A DNA stretch of 64,000 nt from Diadema setosum (GCA_033980235.1 CM067075.1:35536385-35600384); one strand, 5' to 3'; positions 1-12,960 are shown, numbered from the stretch's first letter. The notes: generated by a model not told the origin, from the letters alone. Made by a program: numbers and translations.

Positions 1-693
1 ATTCATTCATAAATTAGCATAATTAATTCATTAAAAATAAATTTGAATATTTGTGAAATAATAACCAAATAAAGTGCCAATTTTCCTTGCGATCACGTGG
101 TCAACGGCCAAGATCTGGGTGGGGGGGGGGGGGCCCAATCAGCCCCCCAGTCCTGCGAGGCATCTGTGATGTAATGGTTATTCATGTAATCCTTATAAAT
201 GTTGTTTGCCAGCACATCCACCTGATAGCAACAAAGTGTTCATTATAGCCAAGTACTGTATCTAGCAGAAAATGTTTGTTAATCAAAAAGCATTCAATTT
301 TACAAATTCTGAAGGCAGTGTATCTGCAAAAAGTTATTCTGTTTTTCTCATTTTAGTATAGTGACAGTCTCAATATTCCTGTCAGGTAGGTGGTTTTAAA
401 AGAGAAAAGATACCGTTATGATAAAGCATAGAAGTTGTCTTAACCGGGCAACTTGTGCCATTGTACGAGTAATATCAATAAACTTTTCATGGTAGTTTGC
501 TTTCTTCTTCTTTTTTTTTCAGTGGTCTTGTTGAATATATGAAACTTTGATTTCAAAGTGAAATAAAAGGAAATAAACTTGAAACAAAAGATTATTCCTG
601 TTATGCAGTTATTTCAGGTAAATCTGAACTTGCTAAAATAAGAAAAAAAAATGGGTATTTACAGCTTTTTTTTTCTAACTTATTACCTTTTAG
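1..693 (+). other. Intron of the PTPN4-type gene (3' part)
   Basis: No coding exon is visible here. The stretch is AT-rich with a G-run at about 120-132. It ends in a pyrimidine tract and the acceptor TTTTAG immediately before the phosphatase exon at 694. It is read as the intron upstream of the penultimate coding exon, and the rest of the gene lies left of the window. Confidence 0.8.
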
Positions 694-875
694 CGCTGGA
701 ATAGGGAGGACAGGTGTGCTAGTCACCATGGAGACAGCAATGTGCCTGATTGAGGCCAATGAACCTGTCTACCCACTGGACATCGTCCGGACAATGCGGG
801 ACCAACGACCGATGCTCATCCAGACCGCTGCTCAGTACAAGTTTGTCTGTGAGGCCATCATCCGAGTCTACATGG
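694..875 (+). CDS. PTPN4: PTPN4/PTPN3-type tyrosine phosphatase, penultimate coding exon
   Basis: This exon encodes the C-terminal part of the PTP catalytic domain of a non-receptor phosphatase of the FERM-PDZ-PTP family (vertebrate PTPN4 and PTPN3, fly Ptpmeg). It opens inside the catalytic signature: AGIGRTG is visible, and the preceding HCS would be completed by the upstream exon, outside the window. This is the P-loop that binds phosphate. Further on, the Q-loop QTAAQY and the helix YKFVCEAI are seen, as in classical PTPs. The acceptor TTTTAG precedes 694 and the donor G|GTAAGA follows 875, leaving one base to carry over. Family members dephosphorylate membrane-associated substrates at the cell cortex. 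The FERM and PDZ parts are not in the window, and I cannot tell PTPN4 from PTPN3; an invertebrate is expected to have a single co-orthologue. Confidence 0.93.
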
Positions 876-1993
876 GTAAGATAATCTCTGACAAATGTTT
901 TGGAAAGAAAAGAAAGGCAAGATGTTCTTTTTTTTTCGTGGTGATTTCAGTGAACAAACTAGGATGACTTCCTCCTCTTCATCTCATCCATCAACTATTT
1001 TTGTAGGATGTTAGGTTGGTGTAAAGGTGAACTTGCCAATCTAATGCATTTAAACTGAGTCAAAGACATTTGTTTATACACATTTGAGGAACAGTTACTG
1101 AAGGGACACATTGCCAACTACAATATGTTTTCCTGTCACTATGATGAATGTTGTTGCTGTATTTACCAGTGGGTTTTTTGTTTGTTTGTTTGTTTTGTTT
1201 TGTTTTTTTGAGGGGGGCAATTTTTTGTTCTTTTTTGATAACAGTGGATCAAGTTTAAATTAAAAGAATTCAAGGCAGCTTATGCTCATTCACGCTTGCT
1301 GTATCTGCCATTGAACAGTTGATTAGAAAATTGTAGATGCCAAAATCTTGGTCATATATCTTTTCTTTAGAGATGAAATCATTCCTCAAATTCTGAGATG
1401 CTCTTTGAATGTTTTAGTTACTGTATCTGTTCTCTGCCTTTTGCTGAAAAAGAAGATTTGATATCACCAAAAATTAACCATTAAGATATGCTTGCCACTT
1501 GAAAAGTAGATAAAAAGTTATGTTTGGGTAATTTGTACTTTAAAATCCCCCTGGTGCAGAAACTTGCATGTAAGGCTTGCAGATTTTGATAAGTGTGATG
1601 TAAAAATGAAATAAAGAATAGGGTGAAGATAACGCAGCTGGCCAGAACCAACCTGCAGTGTTTGGACAGTCTATGAAGATTTGATCCAGTTTCACCCACC
1701 AGTGGTTACAGGGAGACATGAGGCAAGCCAGAGTCTTTCTAATTGTTGATGCAAATCTCTCCTTGTTTGATGCTAGCTTTTCACATATGTGTGACCTTTC
1801 ATATGCCTCTATATCTCTGACTCAAAATGCCTATGCTGAGCTGATGTAGAGTTTGCAAAGTCTAGAGCCTGAACAGATGAATATGTGTGAACAGTCCTAG
1901 AGCTTGGCCAGAATCTGCCTTCAGGATCAGTGTATATTAAACCAAGATTAATGGACTATTGTTGTATTGTTGCTCCCTTATATCTCTATGCAG
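876..1993 (+). other. Last intron of the PTPN4-type gene
   Basis: The donor is GTAAGA at 876 and the acceptor ATGCAG ends at 1993. The intron is phase 1, about 1.1 kb, and has no coding content that I can support. It includes T-rich and TTTG-rich simple sequence near 1170-1240. Confidence 0.8.
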
Positions 1994-2031
1994 ATGGGAT
2001 CGTGAGGCCGCTGGTAGAAGAAAAGTCATGA
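1994..2031 (+). CDS. PTPN4: PTPN4/PTPN3-type phosphatase, last coding exon (C-terminus)
   Basis: This is a very short terminal coding piece, too small to be found as an open frame on its own. Joined in phase to the preceding exon, it gives a tail reading DGIVRPLVEEKS followed by TGA at 2029-2031. Vertebrate PTPN4 and PTPN3 end with a similar short tail after the last PTP helix (an aromatic or acidic residue, then G, V, and a basic or hydrophobic stretch). That match supports both the exon and the frame. The acceptor is a CTCTATGCAG sequence. A longer open frame starting at 1959 reads this stretch in another phase and should be ignored. Confidence 0.85.
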
Positions 2032-2808
2032 GTCAAGCTTCAACCATCCAGTCTTCCATGGTTTTATCGAACATTTGTCGTTTGCCAGCCAATTTTTCCC
2101 CTGTTTGTTTGCTTGTCGAGTCTGCAATCAGTAAAAGGAAGGAAGCTTCTCCCGTGCTCCCCAGCTCTGCTACCCCGCATCGTTGATACCGGTGGCCAAA
2201 GTTCTGCGATGCCTCTCCCAAGCTTAGGATGAGGAGGGAAGATGAGGGAGAACGAGCTCAAGCAGCGGAAACGAGCGACACGCCTGGTGCTGTACATCTC
2301 TCTAGATTTGCTCCCCATTTTGATAAAGAGTAGATGAGTTATTTTTGTGATAAATGAAGAAAATAGAAATCTACTTTTGGGCATGATTTGTATATTTAAA
2401 AAAGAAGAAAAATATATATCTATATATATTTGTTGTGTACATGTCTGTTGTTTGCTAAAGAAGATGCAAAAATAATGAAGACAAGATCAGATTTGTAGAT
2501 TTTTGCTAGTGTTCAATGTAACTAATGCAATGACGTATGCGATGTTCGTATGACCTTGTTTGTTTTTTAAGAGATTGTACTGAGTTGATTTCAGTTGATA
2601 TAAGAGAGGTGATTGCAGCACATATTTTTGGAGTACCTTTTCACACCATGCAATATTTTGTTGTGATGAGAAATTGAAGTGGGCTAGTTGCTGTGATGTG
2701 AGGGATTATGATGTAATGGTCATGATGGAATGCGGTGCCCACATTGGTTCTCTTCTTTTAGCAGTTCTTTCCAATGAGTAGTAGGTGCAGATGTGGCCAT
2801 TCACATGA

Positions 2809-2825
2809 AATAAATTCTTAATAAA
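2809..2825 (+). terminator. Candidate polyadenylation signals for the PTPN4-type gene
   Basis: Two AATAAA hexamers occur almost back to back at 2809-2814 and 2820-2825, about 780 bases past the stop codon. They are the first consensus signals downstream of it. Further hexamers lie at 4278, 5767 and 10288, so the real 3' end may be more distal or alternative. Confidence 0.35.
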
Positions 2826-5800
2826 CATTAATTCTCCTGAGCAGACTTTTTGAGCTTGATCATGAAGAAACAACACACTAATGATGCATAGGTATGAGTA
2901 CATCAGGAGGAATTGTGTGCATAAGGTAACTATGGAATTGTTTCAGTAGTTACTGCATGTACACTATGCCTACTGATACATGAAAAACAAAAACAAAACA
3001 AAACAAAACAAAACAAAACAGGTGCATCATTTGGTTTGCAGCATGGTGGACAGATCTTTTGGTGGAAATCCATTTTTTAATCATGTAACCTGATAGCAAA
3101 TTTACTGGATGCCTGGTGAATTTACGGAAGGCATGGTTAGCTAGCCAGAAGGCACCTTTTACTATCAGTGCAATTGCTTGCTAAAGTATGCAGACTATTG
3201 CTTCAGGTATATGATAGCATGTTAACAGTGGGTATCATCAGTGAAGCAATGAGCCGCCAGTAAAAATCAGCACACACCTCTTAACCAATGAGATCGCAGA
3301 AATTTTCTCCACCCACTTTGTACTGTCCCGTACTGTCTGTGTACTGTCTTGTATAGACGTAAAATTCATCAAATAATCCACATTTAAATTGCCCTCTTGA
3401 TTCCTCTGAAACTAAATACAAAGGGTTGGTTGGTTGTTTGTTTGTTATTATTTACACAAATAAGAAGAAGTATGTGATAATTCTTTGGTATAAAGCATTT
3501 GTATTGTTTGACTGAGAGAAGGATGCAGTGAATTGCTGTGATATATTTAGAGTCAAGAATACCCCAAAGTACTAATTCAGCAGACTTTGGATATTTTAAT
3601 ATATAATATAAAGTAAACAGATCCATGCATACTAGATCACCACCAATGTTAAACAGCATCTGAATTCAACTTGAATTAGGTGGACCAAACTGAAATGAAA
3701 ATGGTGATAATAATTTCCTATGCTTGAATTTTCCTTTTCTAATGGCTCAACTTGCATGTTAAGTTTTAAATTAAAGTGAATATACAGTATACTATGTATG
3801 CGTGGCATATTTGTGGTAAATGTATGAAAATTTTACATTTATTACCTGTTAAATCTTTGCCCATTTGTAATTTCACAATGTTGACTTTTCTCTACAAACC
3901 ACTAATTTAAGAAAAGAGAAGTGTATCATTACTTTTTAATTGATTACATGGAGGAAGGTACTGACAGAAGTCTAGTCTGTTCACAAAATTTTAGTGTGAT
4001 AATAGTAGCAGGATATATATGTATATTTCTTTCTTTTTTGCTACTATTTCCATTGTGTCACATACTTGGAAAAGTGATGAATTGTATGGTAAATAAGGGA
4101 CTGATCAATTCAATTTTGATTTAGTATAGTCTTCAGAACTAGACTCCTTTCTGTGCCTTGCTAAGTGAGTGGGTAAAAAGATACAAAAACAAAGCACTTC
4201 AACTTTAAAGAGGAAGAATGCCATTTTGCATACAATGAAAAAGAGATATGTGCTGGTACTGCTTTATTTCTTCTCCCAATAAAGTTAAGTCCACCATGAG
4301 ATCTGCAAGCAATGCACTGAACATCACAACATGTTATCATTTGCTTCAGAACACTTACACATTATCCTTGTACTCAAAGTGAACATTCATTACCTTCAGA
4401 AGTCTTTTTTGAAGCAATTTGTGTGGGTACACTTATAGGGAATGTTGAGTTGTATTTTAGGTCTGTCCAATACCAAAGAAAAACTCACGTCTGCATTGTA
4501 GATTGTTGGTTAAAACTGAGCATTATCTTTTTTCATCATTTGCTAAGAAATTTTAACAGCTGCAGATTCAGAATTCATTTTTGAATTAGCTTTTATCAAT
4601 ATATCAGGATTTCAACAACATCAGCATATTGTATTCAACATGTTTGTCAGGTCTGAAAACCAGCAAAGAGAGTGTAGTTTAATTTTGCATTCTTTTCTTC
4701 AGTATTTTAGTACCATCATCATAATTATTTGGTCTATTTACACTTGTGAAATTGTCTCTTTGTGCTGCTAGTTGAGGAATGAGCAGTTTTAAGCTTGAGA
4801 GATACATGTATATGTTCCAGCATGAGAGATGAGTGTCTAATGTACTCATAACCTGACAGATAGCCGTCTTCTTTGGGGAATTCCCATTTCTTCTTGTGAT
4901 ATGTTTCCCTCCGTAATACTTGCTAAGCTAAGGTGAGGGCATCACTAGTCAAGATCCTCTCCACCATCCATTAAATGTTTGCTTTTGTGGGCATCCATTC
5001 TTACTGTAAGATTAAAAAGTGTTTTTTTATATCTATGCAAATGAAGCACAAGTAGTGACTTGTAGTCGCTTCTTGACTACTATGCCTTGCGGAATAATTA
5101 CGAGCACTCTCCACTACTTCTTCTGTCCAGTGTGGGAGACTGTAGGTACTTGCAGATATTTTGATATTGACATAAACTTTGAAGTACACTTGTGCATGTT
5201 GTGAAATTAAAGTGAAAAGGCTTCAGCCATAAGATGTTGGTGCACCTGAAAGGAGGAGTTCCCCTCTTTGCTCCCTCCGTTCTCGTCAATGTCCATTTCT
5301 GTGAGCCGTGTTGTGCATTACATAATATCTGATGAAAGCAGAAGTCTCAAAGCTTGCAAGCAAAATGTAAGCTGGTGAATTGCCAAACTTTTCAGTGCTT
5401 CTTGAATGTCTTTACCTTGTGACGGCAGTGTGACTTGAAAAGGAGTTGCAAGACCTGTAAAGTAAATGATCCAAATGGTGATGTTGATTTAAAGGGAGTA
5501 AAATGTTATCATTGGTATTTAAACCAGTGAATCCCCAATGTCAAGTAAATGAAAGAGTCATCAGTTTGAAACTGCAGATACGATCAAGTCTGCCAGGAAC
5601 ACACCAAGGAGGAAGGCATTGATTGTGAAAGAAGTTTGCAGTTTGTGGGTCAGCCTTTGGTTGAGGACATCTCAAATGTAACATGGTATGCTTTCCTTCA
5701 GACTTTACAAGCCTTTTGAGTTGCAATGACATGCACCACACTGCCGTGCCACTGCAGATTATTTTAAATAAAGTACACGTAAATATGCCAGTGAAGAACA

Positions 5801-7530
5801 TTGTGTGTGTTCCCTAGCTATGGTTGGTGTTGTACATGCACTGTATGGTGTGTACAGAGACAATTTTACCCCCATGTTTAGGCCTATACTAGACATTTTG
5901 TGCTGTGAACAATATCTTATATTGTCAAGTCCCTGATCGTGAGAATAATTGACACATGTAAGTGCCTCGGTTATAAAAACCGACTACTTTTTTTTTTTTC
6001 AGTTCGACCTTGTTCAGACTTCTTGCATCAGACTTTATGAATATGTCTAACTATCCGTGTCTAAGCATTTTTTGTGTAACTTTCTACTCTCCATTATGTA
6101 TACATTCCCTAATTCCTGATACTGTGGATATCATATGTTAAACTTTTTAGACTTGTCCCCTTTTTTACGCATGCTATACGGTATATCTATATATATTAAA
6201 AATCTTGCCTGTTTGCATCATAGTGAGATTCATCAGATGTATGGAGGTGTGCAAATGCAGTTGAAAACCGAAACCATCAATGTTGACATGCCCTCTACAA
6301 ATTACATGTTCTGTCAAACAATGTTTGCAGAAACTTTCATGAAAACTTGGTCGACTTGGATGCTAGTAATTTCACATCCTTTGACAATTAGATTCAAAGT
6401 TTCCCCAAAAGAAAGGCAAAAAAAAAAAATACATGTGGCTACAGACATTAAAAAGAAAAAAATACAGAGAGAGAAAAAAATAAATATGTTGTATTTTGTA
6501 CATGTGTCGGGGCCTGTCTCAGTAGACTCGGTAATCAATGTTGAAATCAAGGAGTAGACATTTTGTGACCATACCTCATACCAAGGACATTACACTGTTC
6601 AGCTGTCAGTAAGGCTGTTTGACTACATGTATGTGTTCTGAAACTACCAGAAGTCATTTTGTGTCAATATGCCCCAAATAGACATGAGGAATAATGTATG
6701 TATGCCATGTATTTGGCGCGTCTAATTTTTTGCAAATCAGGACTTCCTGACAATTGGTTAAATTCACGAGTGTGGAGTGCAGTAATGAGCGGATAAATGT
6801 ATACATACACACAACATTTTTATTGAGATCAGAGTTAATATTTTTGCATATTGTTAAATTTGCGAATAGCATCCTACTCATTGAATTTGCGAAAATAAAA
6901 GCCTTGTGATATATATGGCATATACAGGAGTGGATCACATTACAGTGATAATGAAATCTGGACCAATGTGAGAAACTACAATGGTGTACCAATGTCTACT
7001 ACAGAACCATATTTTGTATGTCATTTTCTCAGCTTTCCTTGCACACTTTCAAAATTCAGTATGTCCCTAGTTATATGGAAATATATGAAAAAAAAAAGAA
7101 AAGAATTCCACATGAATGCAAAGAATCTAGCACACAGTGCCTATAGGATATCCCTGATCATGTTCCACTTTTACAATGTAGTTCAGTGTATTTTGAACTA
7201 TTGAACTGGTATTTTTGAGCATTGTGCTATCTTGCATGAAATCTGAATAGGAAGAATAACTATTCAGGCTAAAATTTCGAATTAATCTTTTATTTTATCT
7301 TAGAATTGATCATTGCCCCCCGCCCCCACACACACACTTCACACATACAATTTTACCGAATCCTTTTGAATTTTGAAGTGTAGATACATTTTCAGAGATT
7401 TGTGAGAAACTCTTGTACAAACACTTGTCATGCATCTGGTTTCTAAACTTGTCATTTTCTACATGAGCCTCCCACTTGTTTCAACATTTCTAGCACAGCT
7501 GTTGTATCTAGACTTGAAGAGTTTTGGTAC

Positions 7531-7564
7531 TACCAGGGAGGTGAGAGAGTGCACCTCCCTGGTA
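7531..7564. repeat. Perfect 13-bp inverted repeat (hairpin)
   Basis: TACCAGGGAGGTG at 7531-7543 and its exact reverse complement at 7552-7564 are separated by 8 bases. The stem is strong and GC-rich against an AT-rich background. It may be the core of a tiny foldback element, or an RNA hairpin if the PTPN4 3' UTR reaches this far. Confidence 0.75.
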
Positions 7565-8028
7565 CTACTGAAGCATATGATGAGTGTTCAAGTGCTCTAT
7601 ATTTCAACATACCTATTTTTTCATCATGCAGTGACAAGCATTGCAAAATTTTGTTTACACTGTATATAAAGCTTTTTGAGAGAAAAATGATATGTTATTA
7701 TGTACATAGTTTTAGACTGATACTGTACCCATCTCAATGTAAAGGAAGTGGACTGCGCATTTCTATTCCTTTTAGCAATTGTCAATTGCAAATGTTGTAT
7801 ATGTATATGTATATGTATATGCAGAGAAGTGGTGACTTAATTTATATATTTGTAATTGTCCTTCATGAATAGTCCTCAGAATGTGTCAGATATTTTAATG
7901 AAACAAAGAAATGCATAGTGGACTTGATTTTTTTTTTCTAACATTTTTTTAGAGATATGTACATATTGTTGCAATCATTTGTGATTGAAATGTATGTCGT
8001 TTATGAGATTTCTTAACTTCTACTTGTC

Positions 8029-8051
8029 ATTTCTGTTCATAGAACAGAAAT
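8029..8051. repeat. Perfect 10-bp inverted repeat
   Basis: ATTTCTGTTC and GAACAGAAAT flank a 3-base spacer. The repeat resembles a steroid-receptor-type half-site pair with a 3-bp gap, but it could be chance. Confidence 0.5.
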
Positions 8052-9032
8052 CTCTTGTAGTCCGGGAGTCAGTTCAGTTGTTGTTTTTCAGTGTTGACTG
8101 GGTTTTTGTACAGTGTATGCTATCAGAATGTTACCATACAGAGCCTCAAGAATGACATATTTTTTATGCCGTTGTCTGGGGCGATGAAAAGTGATACAGA
8201 TTGATTACTGAATATCTGTTTCCCTCTATTCTCCAGCAACTGTATTGTGGAAGGAACAAGACAGGTGTGATTGGGTGTATACCATGCATTTCTAGAATGT
8301 TGTACATTCATATATTTCCGTGGTGACATATGGTCAACATACATTTGTTTTGTTTTTCTCACACCTCGTCTTATGAAGACTTGACAGAAGTATATGCCCT
8401 GTAGTCGAGCACCACAGAACGACCTCTGCAACTCTGGGCAAGGAGTTGTTTTGTATGTGATGGGAAAGAAATTATGAATATTATTTGCCATTGGGTGACT
8501 GAAAGGGGTTTCATAAAAAGATTGGATATGGTATCTGATTGGGCACCACAGATTTTCAATGTGATATGCACAGAAATAGCCTTGACCAATTCACATGAGA
8601 ATAATGTAAGAGTTGTTTGTACAGTTATACCTGATCTGATACTCTGTATGATTTGATGTAAAAGGGGTACTAAGTGTAGCCGTGGTGATTGAAGAATTAA
8701 GATAAATATTTGATTCTTCAAAGAATCTGGACAAGCATATCAATGTTGTATGGTTATGGCCAGTGTGTATGAATCCCTCCTTGTGAGGACCATGGCAGGA
8801 ACACACACACAGTCCATGGGTGTCCTCAGTCTGTATGAAGCAAATGTCATGTAGAAAAGGTTTGGGGAGGGGTGATACTGATATGGCTGCATCAAGCAGA
8901 TGTAAAGAAATTGGGTCCATGGCTGCCTGGAATATTCCTATGCTGTAGGGTCCTCAGTAAGATGGTATAGAAATTCACACAAAGTGGAAAGGTTCACATT
9001 GGAAGGCCTTCACAAAATTTGTTGAGCGTCTT

Positions 9033-9056
9033 TGTGTGTGTGTGTGTGTGTGTGTG
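9033..9056. repeat. (TG)n microsatellite
   Basis: About 12 uninterrupted TG units. A GA-rich purine tract follows at about 9188-9230. Confidence 0.95.
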
Positions 9057-9255
9057 CATGTGTGTATGCTTGCCTATATGAAACAAGACATATACAAATG
9101 TGTTGAAACTAAGGAATTTCATTACTATATGCCTTAAGTTGTTGTAGGAATTTGTAAACCCACTTTAACAAGCCCTGGAAGAGAATGAGAGTGAGAGAGA
9201 GAGAGAGAAAGAAGAAAAGGAGAGAAAGAGCTTAGAAATGAAAACAGCCATCTAT

Positions 9256-9441
9256 CATTGTGAGTGTCCCTTTGAAGGCTACAGCTCATTGTGAGCATCC
9301 CTTTAAAGGCTACAGCTCACTGTGAGTGTCCCTTTAAGGGCTACAGCTCACTGTGAGTGTCCCTTTAAGGGCTACAGCTCACTGTGAGTGTCCCTTTAAG
9401 GGCTACAGCTCACTGTGAATGTCCCTTTAAGGGCTACAGCT
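9256..9441. repeat. 31-bp tandem repeat, six copies
   Basis: Six consecutive units of exactly 31 bp are seen. The core is a TGTCCCTTTAAGGGCTACA-like stretch followed by GCTCA and CTGTGAG. The first two units differ at a few bases and the last four are nearly identical. Each unit carries the palindrome CCCTTTAAGGG, so the array is a regular series of short hairpins. Confidence 0.93.
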
Positions 9442-11686
9442 CTGTGTAACCTGTCCTCCAGTGTCCAAGACAGATGTATAAATGATGCAAGCACACATTA
9501 CAAGTCCAAACTTGCACCTGCACACCATACTGAATCATATACTGTCTATAAAATCTAATTTGTCTTTCATAAGTTTAGGTTTGCCACACTATTAGTTTTT
9601 ATACACACCAGTCAGATTTATTGAAAAACCTCCCGAGTCCCGAGGTAGAATAACAACCATACATAAGTATTACTTTCTATGTATTCACAGTGTGCACAGG
9701 ATAATAACAAGGGTTGGAAGAAGACAAAACTAACGATTTGGTAGGCTTTGCTTTTGTTTTTCCAGGCCCAGACTTGATGCTTAAAGTGTATCAAATACAC
9801 TCACTGTATCATTAACATTTGTTCCTTCCGCCTACTATCTGATTTTGACATTTGATTTGTGATTGGTTTCTGTTTCTTTGTGCGAGTTGACCAGATGGAT
9901 GATGTCAGTCTTGCTGGATTACAGGTTTTAGGTCTAGACCAACATGTGTGTGGTACAGGTGTAGCAAAGACGGAAGCATGTTGTTATATATATGATTATG
10001 ATATAGAACATTATTTGTAAATTTAGAAATTATTTATCAATTACCTTATGAATGTATGCCATTGTAGAACCCAGCATATTATACATATGTATATCATTTG
10101 TATCATCATTTTTATGGTCGTCCACTTTCTTTTCACCTGGTTTTGTTTTGTTCTCAAGCAGACAGAGATTTTTATGTCCTAGCTTTGGTACACTGAGGAA
10201 GTTCAATGACTCTAATCCTCACGATGTCCAGCTACAATGATTGTTGTGAGTGACTGACTGTACATGGTTGTACTCAATGGATATTGTAATAAAATGCAAA
10301 ACAAATTGCTTTCTAGAAAAAAAATGAATAGACTCATGTATATAATTTGTGATTATATTATTATCTTCTTGTGTTGAGGTGCCAGTTTGTGAGTGTATGT
10401 GTGTGGGTGTGTGTATGTTTGTAGTGGAGTGCCAGGCTGTGTTCTATGGGATAGATTTTTTTTTCCCTCTTAAATATCTTGAATTGCAATTTCCCCGAGA
10501 TTGCTGTACATGAAATTCTGATGATACATTGTAAGTCCAAATCTCTAAGCCAACAAATCACCAACTCATTTACGTCAATGAGATTTGATGTTCAAAACCA
10601 CAAAAATACAACACATACATGCAAGTTTATTTCCTTGTGTACAAATTTAAAGTCGGGTGATACTACATGGTGTGAAAAAAATTAATGGACACAAAAAGAA
10701 TACCCAGCAAAGTGTTTCAATCATGACCAGATGCCAGTTAACTCCCTGCTAGGCTACACTTTGCATGTGAGTAAACTATGCATGTCTGCAATTACGTCGT
10801 CTGTGTGTGTGTGTGTCCAGGTCTTCAACATGTGCATGGTCAGTTGTCCAAGTGTTAGTGACTGAGCAGAAGCCTTAAAGCTAAAATGGAGTTCCGGTAA
10901 AAAATTCTGATATTAGGCAAAAAATGATGTTCTACACATGAGCCAGACTGCTGTTTCCATTGTCTTAGCGTTTGTGTCACACATCTAAAGCTAGCTATTG
11001 GTTAAAGCGATACTAATGCATATCCAGCTCAGAATATTAGGAAAGGGAGATACATTTTTGTAATGCGCATGTAATCAATCTTGCGTGAAGGCCACAAAAT
11101 TCCTGCATTACTTTAACCACAAAATTTGGGGCTGAATTTACTGTACAACCAGCCACATTTCTGGCAAGAAACTTTTGTGAATTGGAGGCAACCCTATGAA
11201 ACTTTCTCAATGCACCACTGGCATTTAATGCATTGTGTTGACAAACACTTTCATGCACATTGAATCTTGGCTGCTCGCAAAATTCACAGAGGTTTCATGC
11301 ACGCAAAAACTTCTGGTTTCATAGTACAGACCTATCGTTTTATTCCAAAGCAAAGTTTCTATCATAAAGCAAACTGAAAAGTTCACCGACGAAATCAACT
11401 CTAAGAATTCAAAACATCAGTCAACAATTTTCATTCATCTTCTCACTACTACAAGAATGTATGTGGTCATAAGTAACTGAAAATGGTTTGAAATAGGAGA
11501 TATGCATTTTTTCTTCTTTATGCACTTTATTGCAATTCAAGATATAAAAAGTGTCAAAGTGGGTGTGTACATTTAATAGGAGGTAAAATATTCTCAGGCT
11601 TATAGAAAATTCAAAAACACATAATCTTGATGCTTTTAAACAAGTGACATCTTTTACATGTTTTGCAAAAAAAAAAAAAATACATG
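9442..11686. other. Intergenic DNA between PTPN4 and TMEM177
   Basis: No gene is seen. The stretch includes an AATAAA at 10288, short GT-rich tracts near 10400 and 10800, and at about 11000-11330 what looks like a degraded copy of the MITE family found intact at 24718. The resemblance is in fragments reading like CAAGAACTTT and TTCACGA-type words. Confidence 0.5.
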
Positions 11687-11888
11687 TACAGTGAAGCCTT
11701 CTTATAATGAGGTCATAAAACCTACGACAAATTACCTTGTTACATCAGGTCTTTGTCTATTAAAGTCAAGGTACAAAGTGAAGAGAAAAAAAGTTGGGAC
11801 CTGCAAAGTGACTATATGTAGAAGAGTTTGTTGTTGTTGTTGTTGTTCTGTTTTTAATCAAACCTCTACTGAACAAAGTTCAACTGTA
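11687..11888. mobile_element. Pogo/Tigger-like MITE
   Basis: The element begins TA-CAGTGAAGCCTTC and ends GTTCAACTG-TA. Terminal inverted repeats starting CAGT, flanked by TA, are typical of non-autonomous pogo/Tigger (Tc1/mariner superfamily) elements. No transposase is encoded. A GTT microsatellite (about 11827-11847) lies inside. Confidence 0.55.
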
Positions 11889-12055
11889 TTCTATTACAGG
11901 TGACAGAATTTCTGGGCAAGGTTTACTTCACGACCGTAGTCATTATGACTAGATATGAAACATTCACAAGTGTTCACTTGAAAGGAATTCTAAACAAACA
12001 TGGATGAGAAAATATATTGCCAATACCCAGAAGATGAGACGGAATTGTGTGATCT

Positions 12056-12193
12056 CAGTGGCAGATCCAGAGGGGGGTGCACAAGGTGCACGCCCCTATT
12101 TATTTTTTGTTAAGACAAAAGAAATAAAAAGAAAAAATGGTGGCACATGCGCCCCTTCTCATACTTCCTGGGTCTACCCCTGAATCTGCTCAT
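12056..12193. mobile_element. Short foldback MITE
   Basis: The left end CAGTGGCAGATCCAGAGG is matched by an inverted right end reading CCCCTGAATCTGCTCAT, giving an element of about 138 bp. GC-rich arms and an AT-rich centre are typical of a non-autonomous DNA element. The family was not identified by search. Confidence 0.6.
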
Positions 12194-12476
12194 CTAGTGC
12201 AAAGACCTGGCTGCAACAGATTTGCAACACTTCTAGCTGTCTCAAATGAAAGAAGAAGTAATGATTGTACTACAAAGACATCACATTTTGTAGCTTTTCA
12301 CAAGCATGGAAGATCTCGCAGAATCAACTATCCTCAACCACCAGTGAATCAAAATGTGGTCTTCAGGCTTTTAGAATCTCCATCAGAGCCTGCTCAAAAG
12401 GACATGTATACTAGAGCTTTCATGGTTGTGTACGAACAACTGAAAGGTGTGGGTCAAAACACTGTATATTATTTGG

Positions 12477-12620
12477 GTTCCGTTTCATAAAAGTTGTTCT
12501 CTGTAACAAGTTACGATAGTTGTTACAAGCTACTGAAATTCTTGCATCCGAACGGCCGAAAGCAAATTTGTCATAGAAATATAGCATTTGTTACTGATAT
12601 TAAGTTTTATGAAACGGGAC
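12477..12620. mobile_element. Short MITE with TTTCATAAA termini
   Basis: The left end reads GTTCCGTTTCATAAAA and the right end reads TTTTATGAAACGGGAC, an inverted pair about 16 bp long. The element is about 144 bp with no coding capacity. Confidence 0.65.
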
Positions 12621-12960
12621 TGTGATGTACTTGAAAAAGCTCATCTTTCTGAAGAATTGTATGTGAAAGCACTTCACTGGTCAAATACAAACAGGAGGAC
12701 GATCAGCTGTTGTCTTGAAAAGGGGACTAAAATGAGTGAAATTTCAATTTGTAACTAATGAAGAGTTGAGAAGCAAATATGGATGTTTTGGGGTTTTTTT
12801 TAATAAATGTCTACCAATGGTACTCCTATGTCTAGTATTCTGACATCATGCACATAAAAACCACAGAAGAGAGTGGGAGATGTCCTATTAGATTTGATGA
12901 TGACAGGTTTAAAGAAACATAAGTAGGTTTTCAAATTCATGAAATTCTTCTGTCGAGATG

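Larger units (their letters stand above)
2032..8980 (+). other. PTPN4 3' UTR and downstream intergenic DNA
   Basis: There are no coding exons that I can support. The first part must be 3' UTR. Its length is unclear because several AATAAA hexamers occur (2809, 2820, 4278, 5767). The stretch is AT-rich and rather free of large repeats compared with the rest of the window, which would fit a long 3' UTR. Contents include an AAAAC-type simple repeat (2982-3020), a TATATG simple repeat (7799-7822), short perfect hairpins at 7531-7564 and 8029-8051, and a possible degraded TACTGTAAAA-type MITE near 6700-6900. Confidence 0.55.

Noticed and set aside
6135..6557. 140-codon open frame on +
   Set aside because: It contains Lys-rich runs from A-tracts and no domain. 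It lies in the probable 3' UTR or intergenic DNA.
9256..9441. CRISPR array
   Set aside because: The units are contiguous 31-bp tandem repeats with no unique spacers, and the genome is eukaryotic.
12137..12490. 117-codon open frame on +
   Set aside because: It begins inside one MITE (12056-12193) and ends in another (12477-12620). The middle has no family resemblance and no splice context. It is probably a chance frame.
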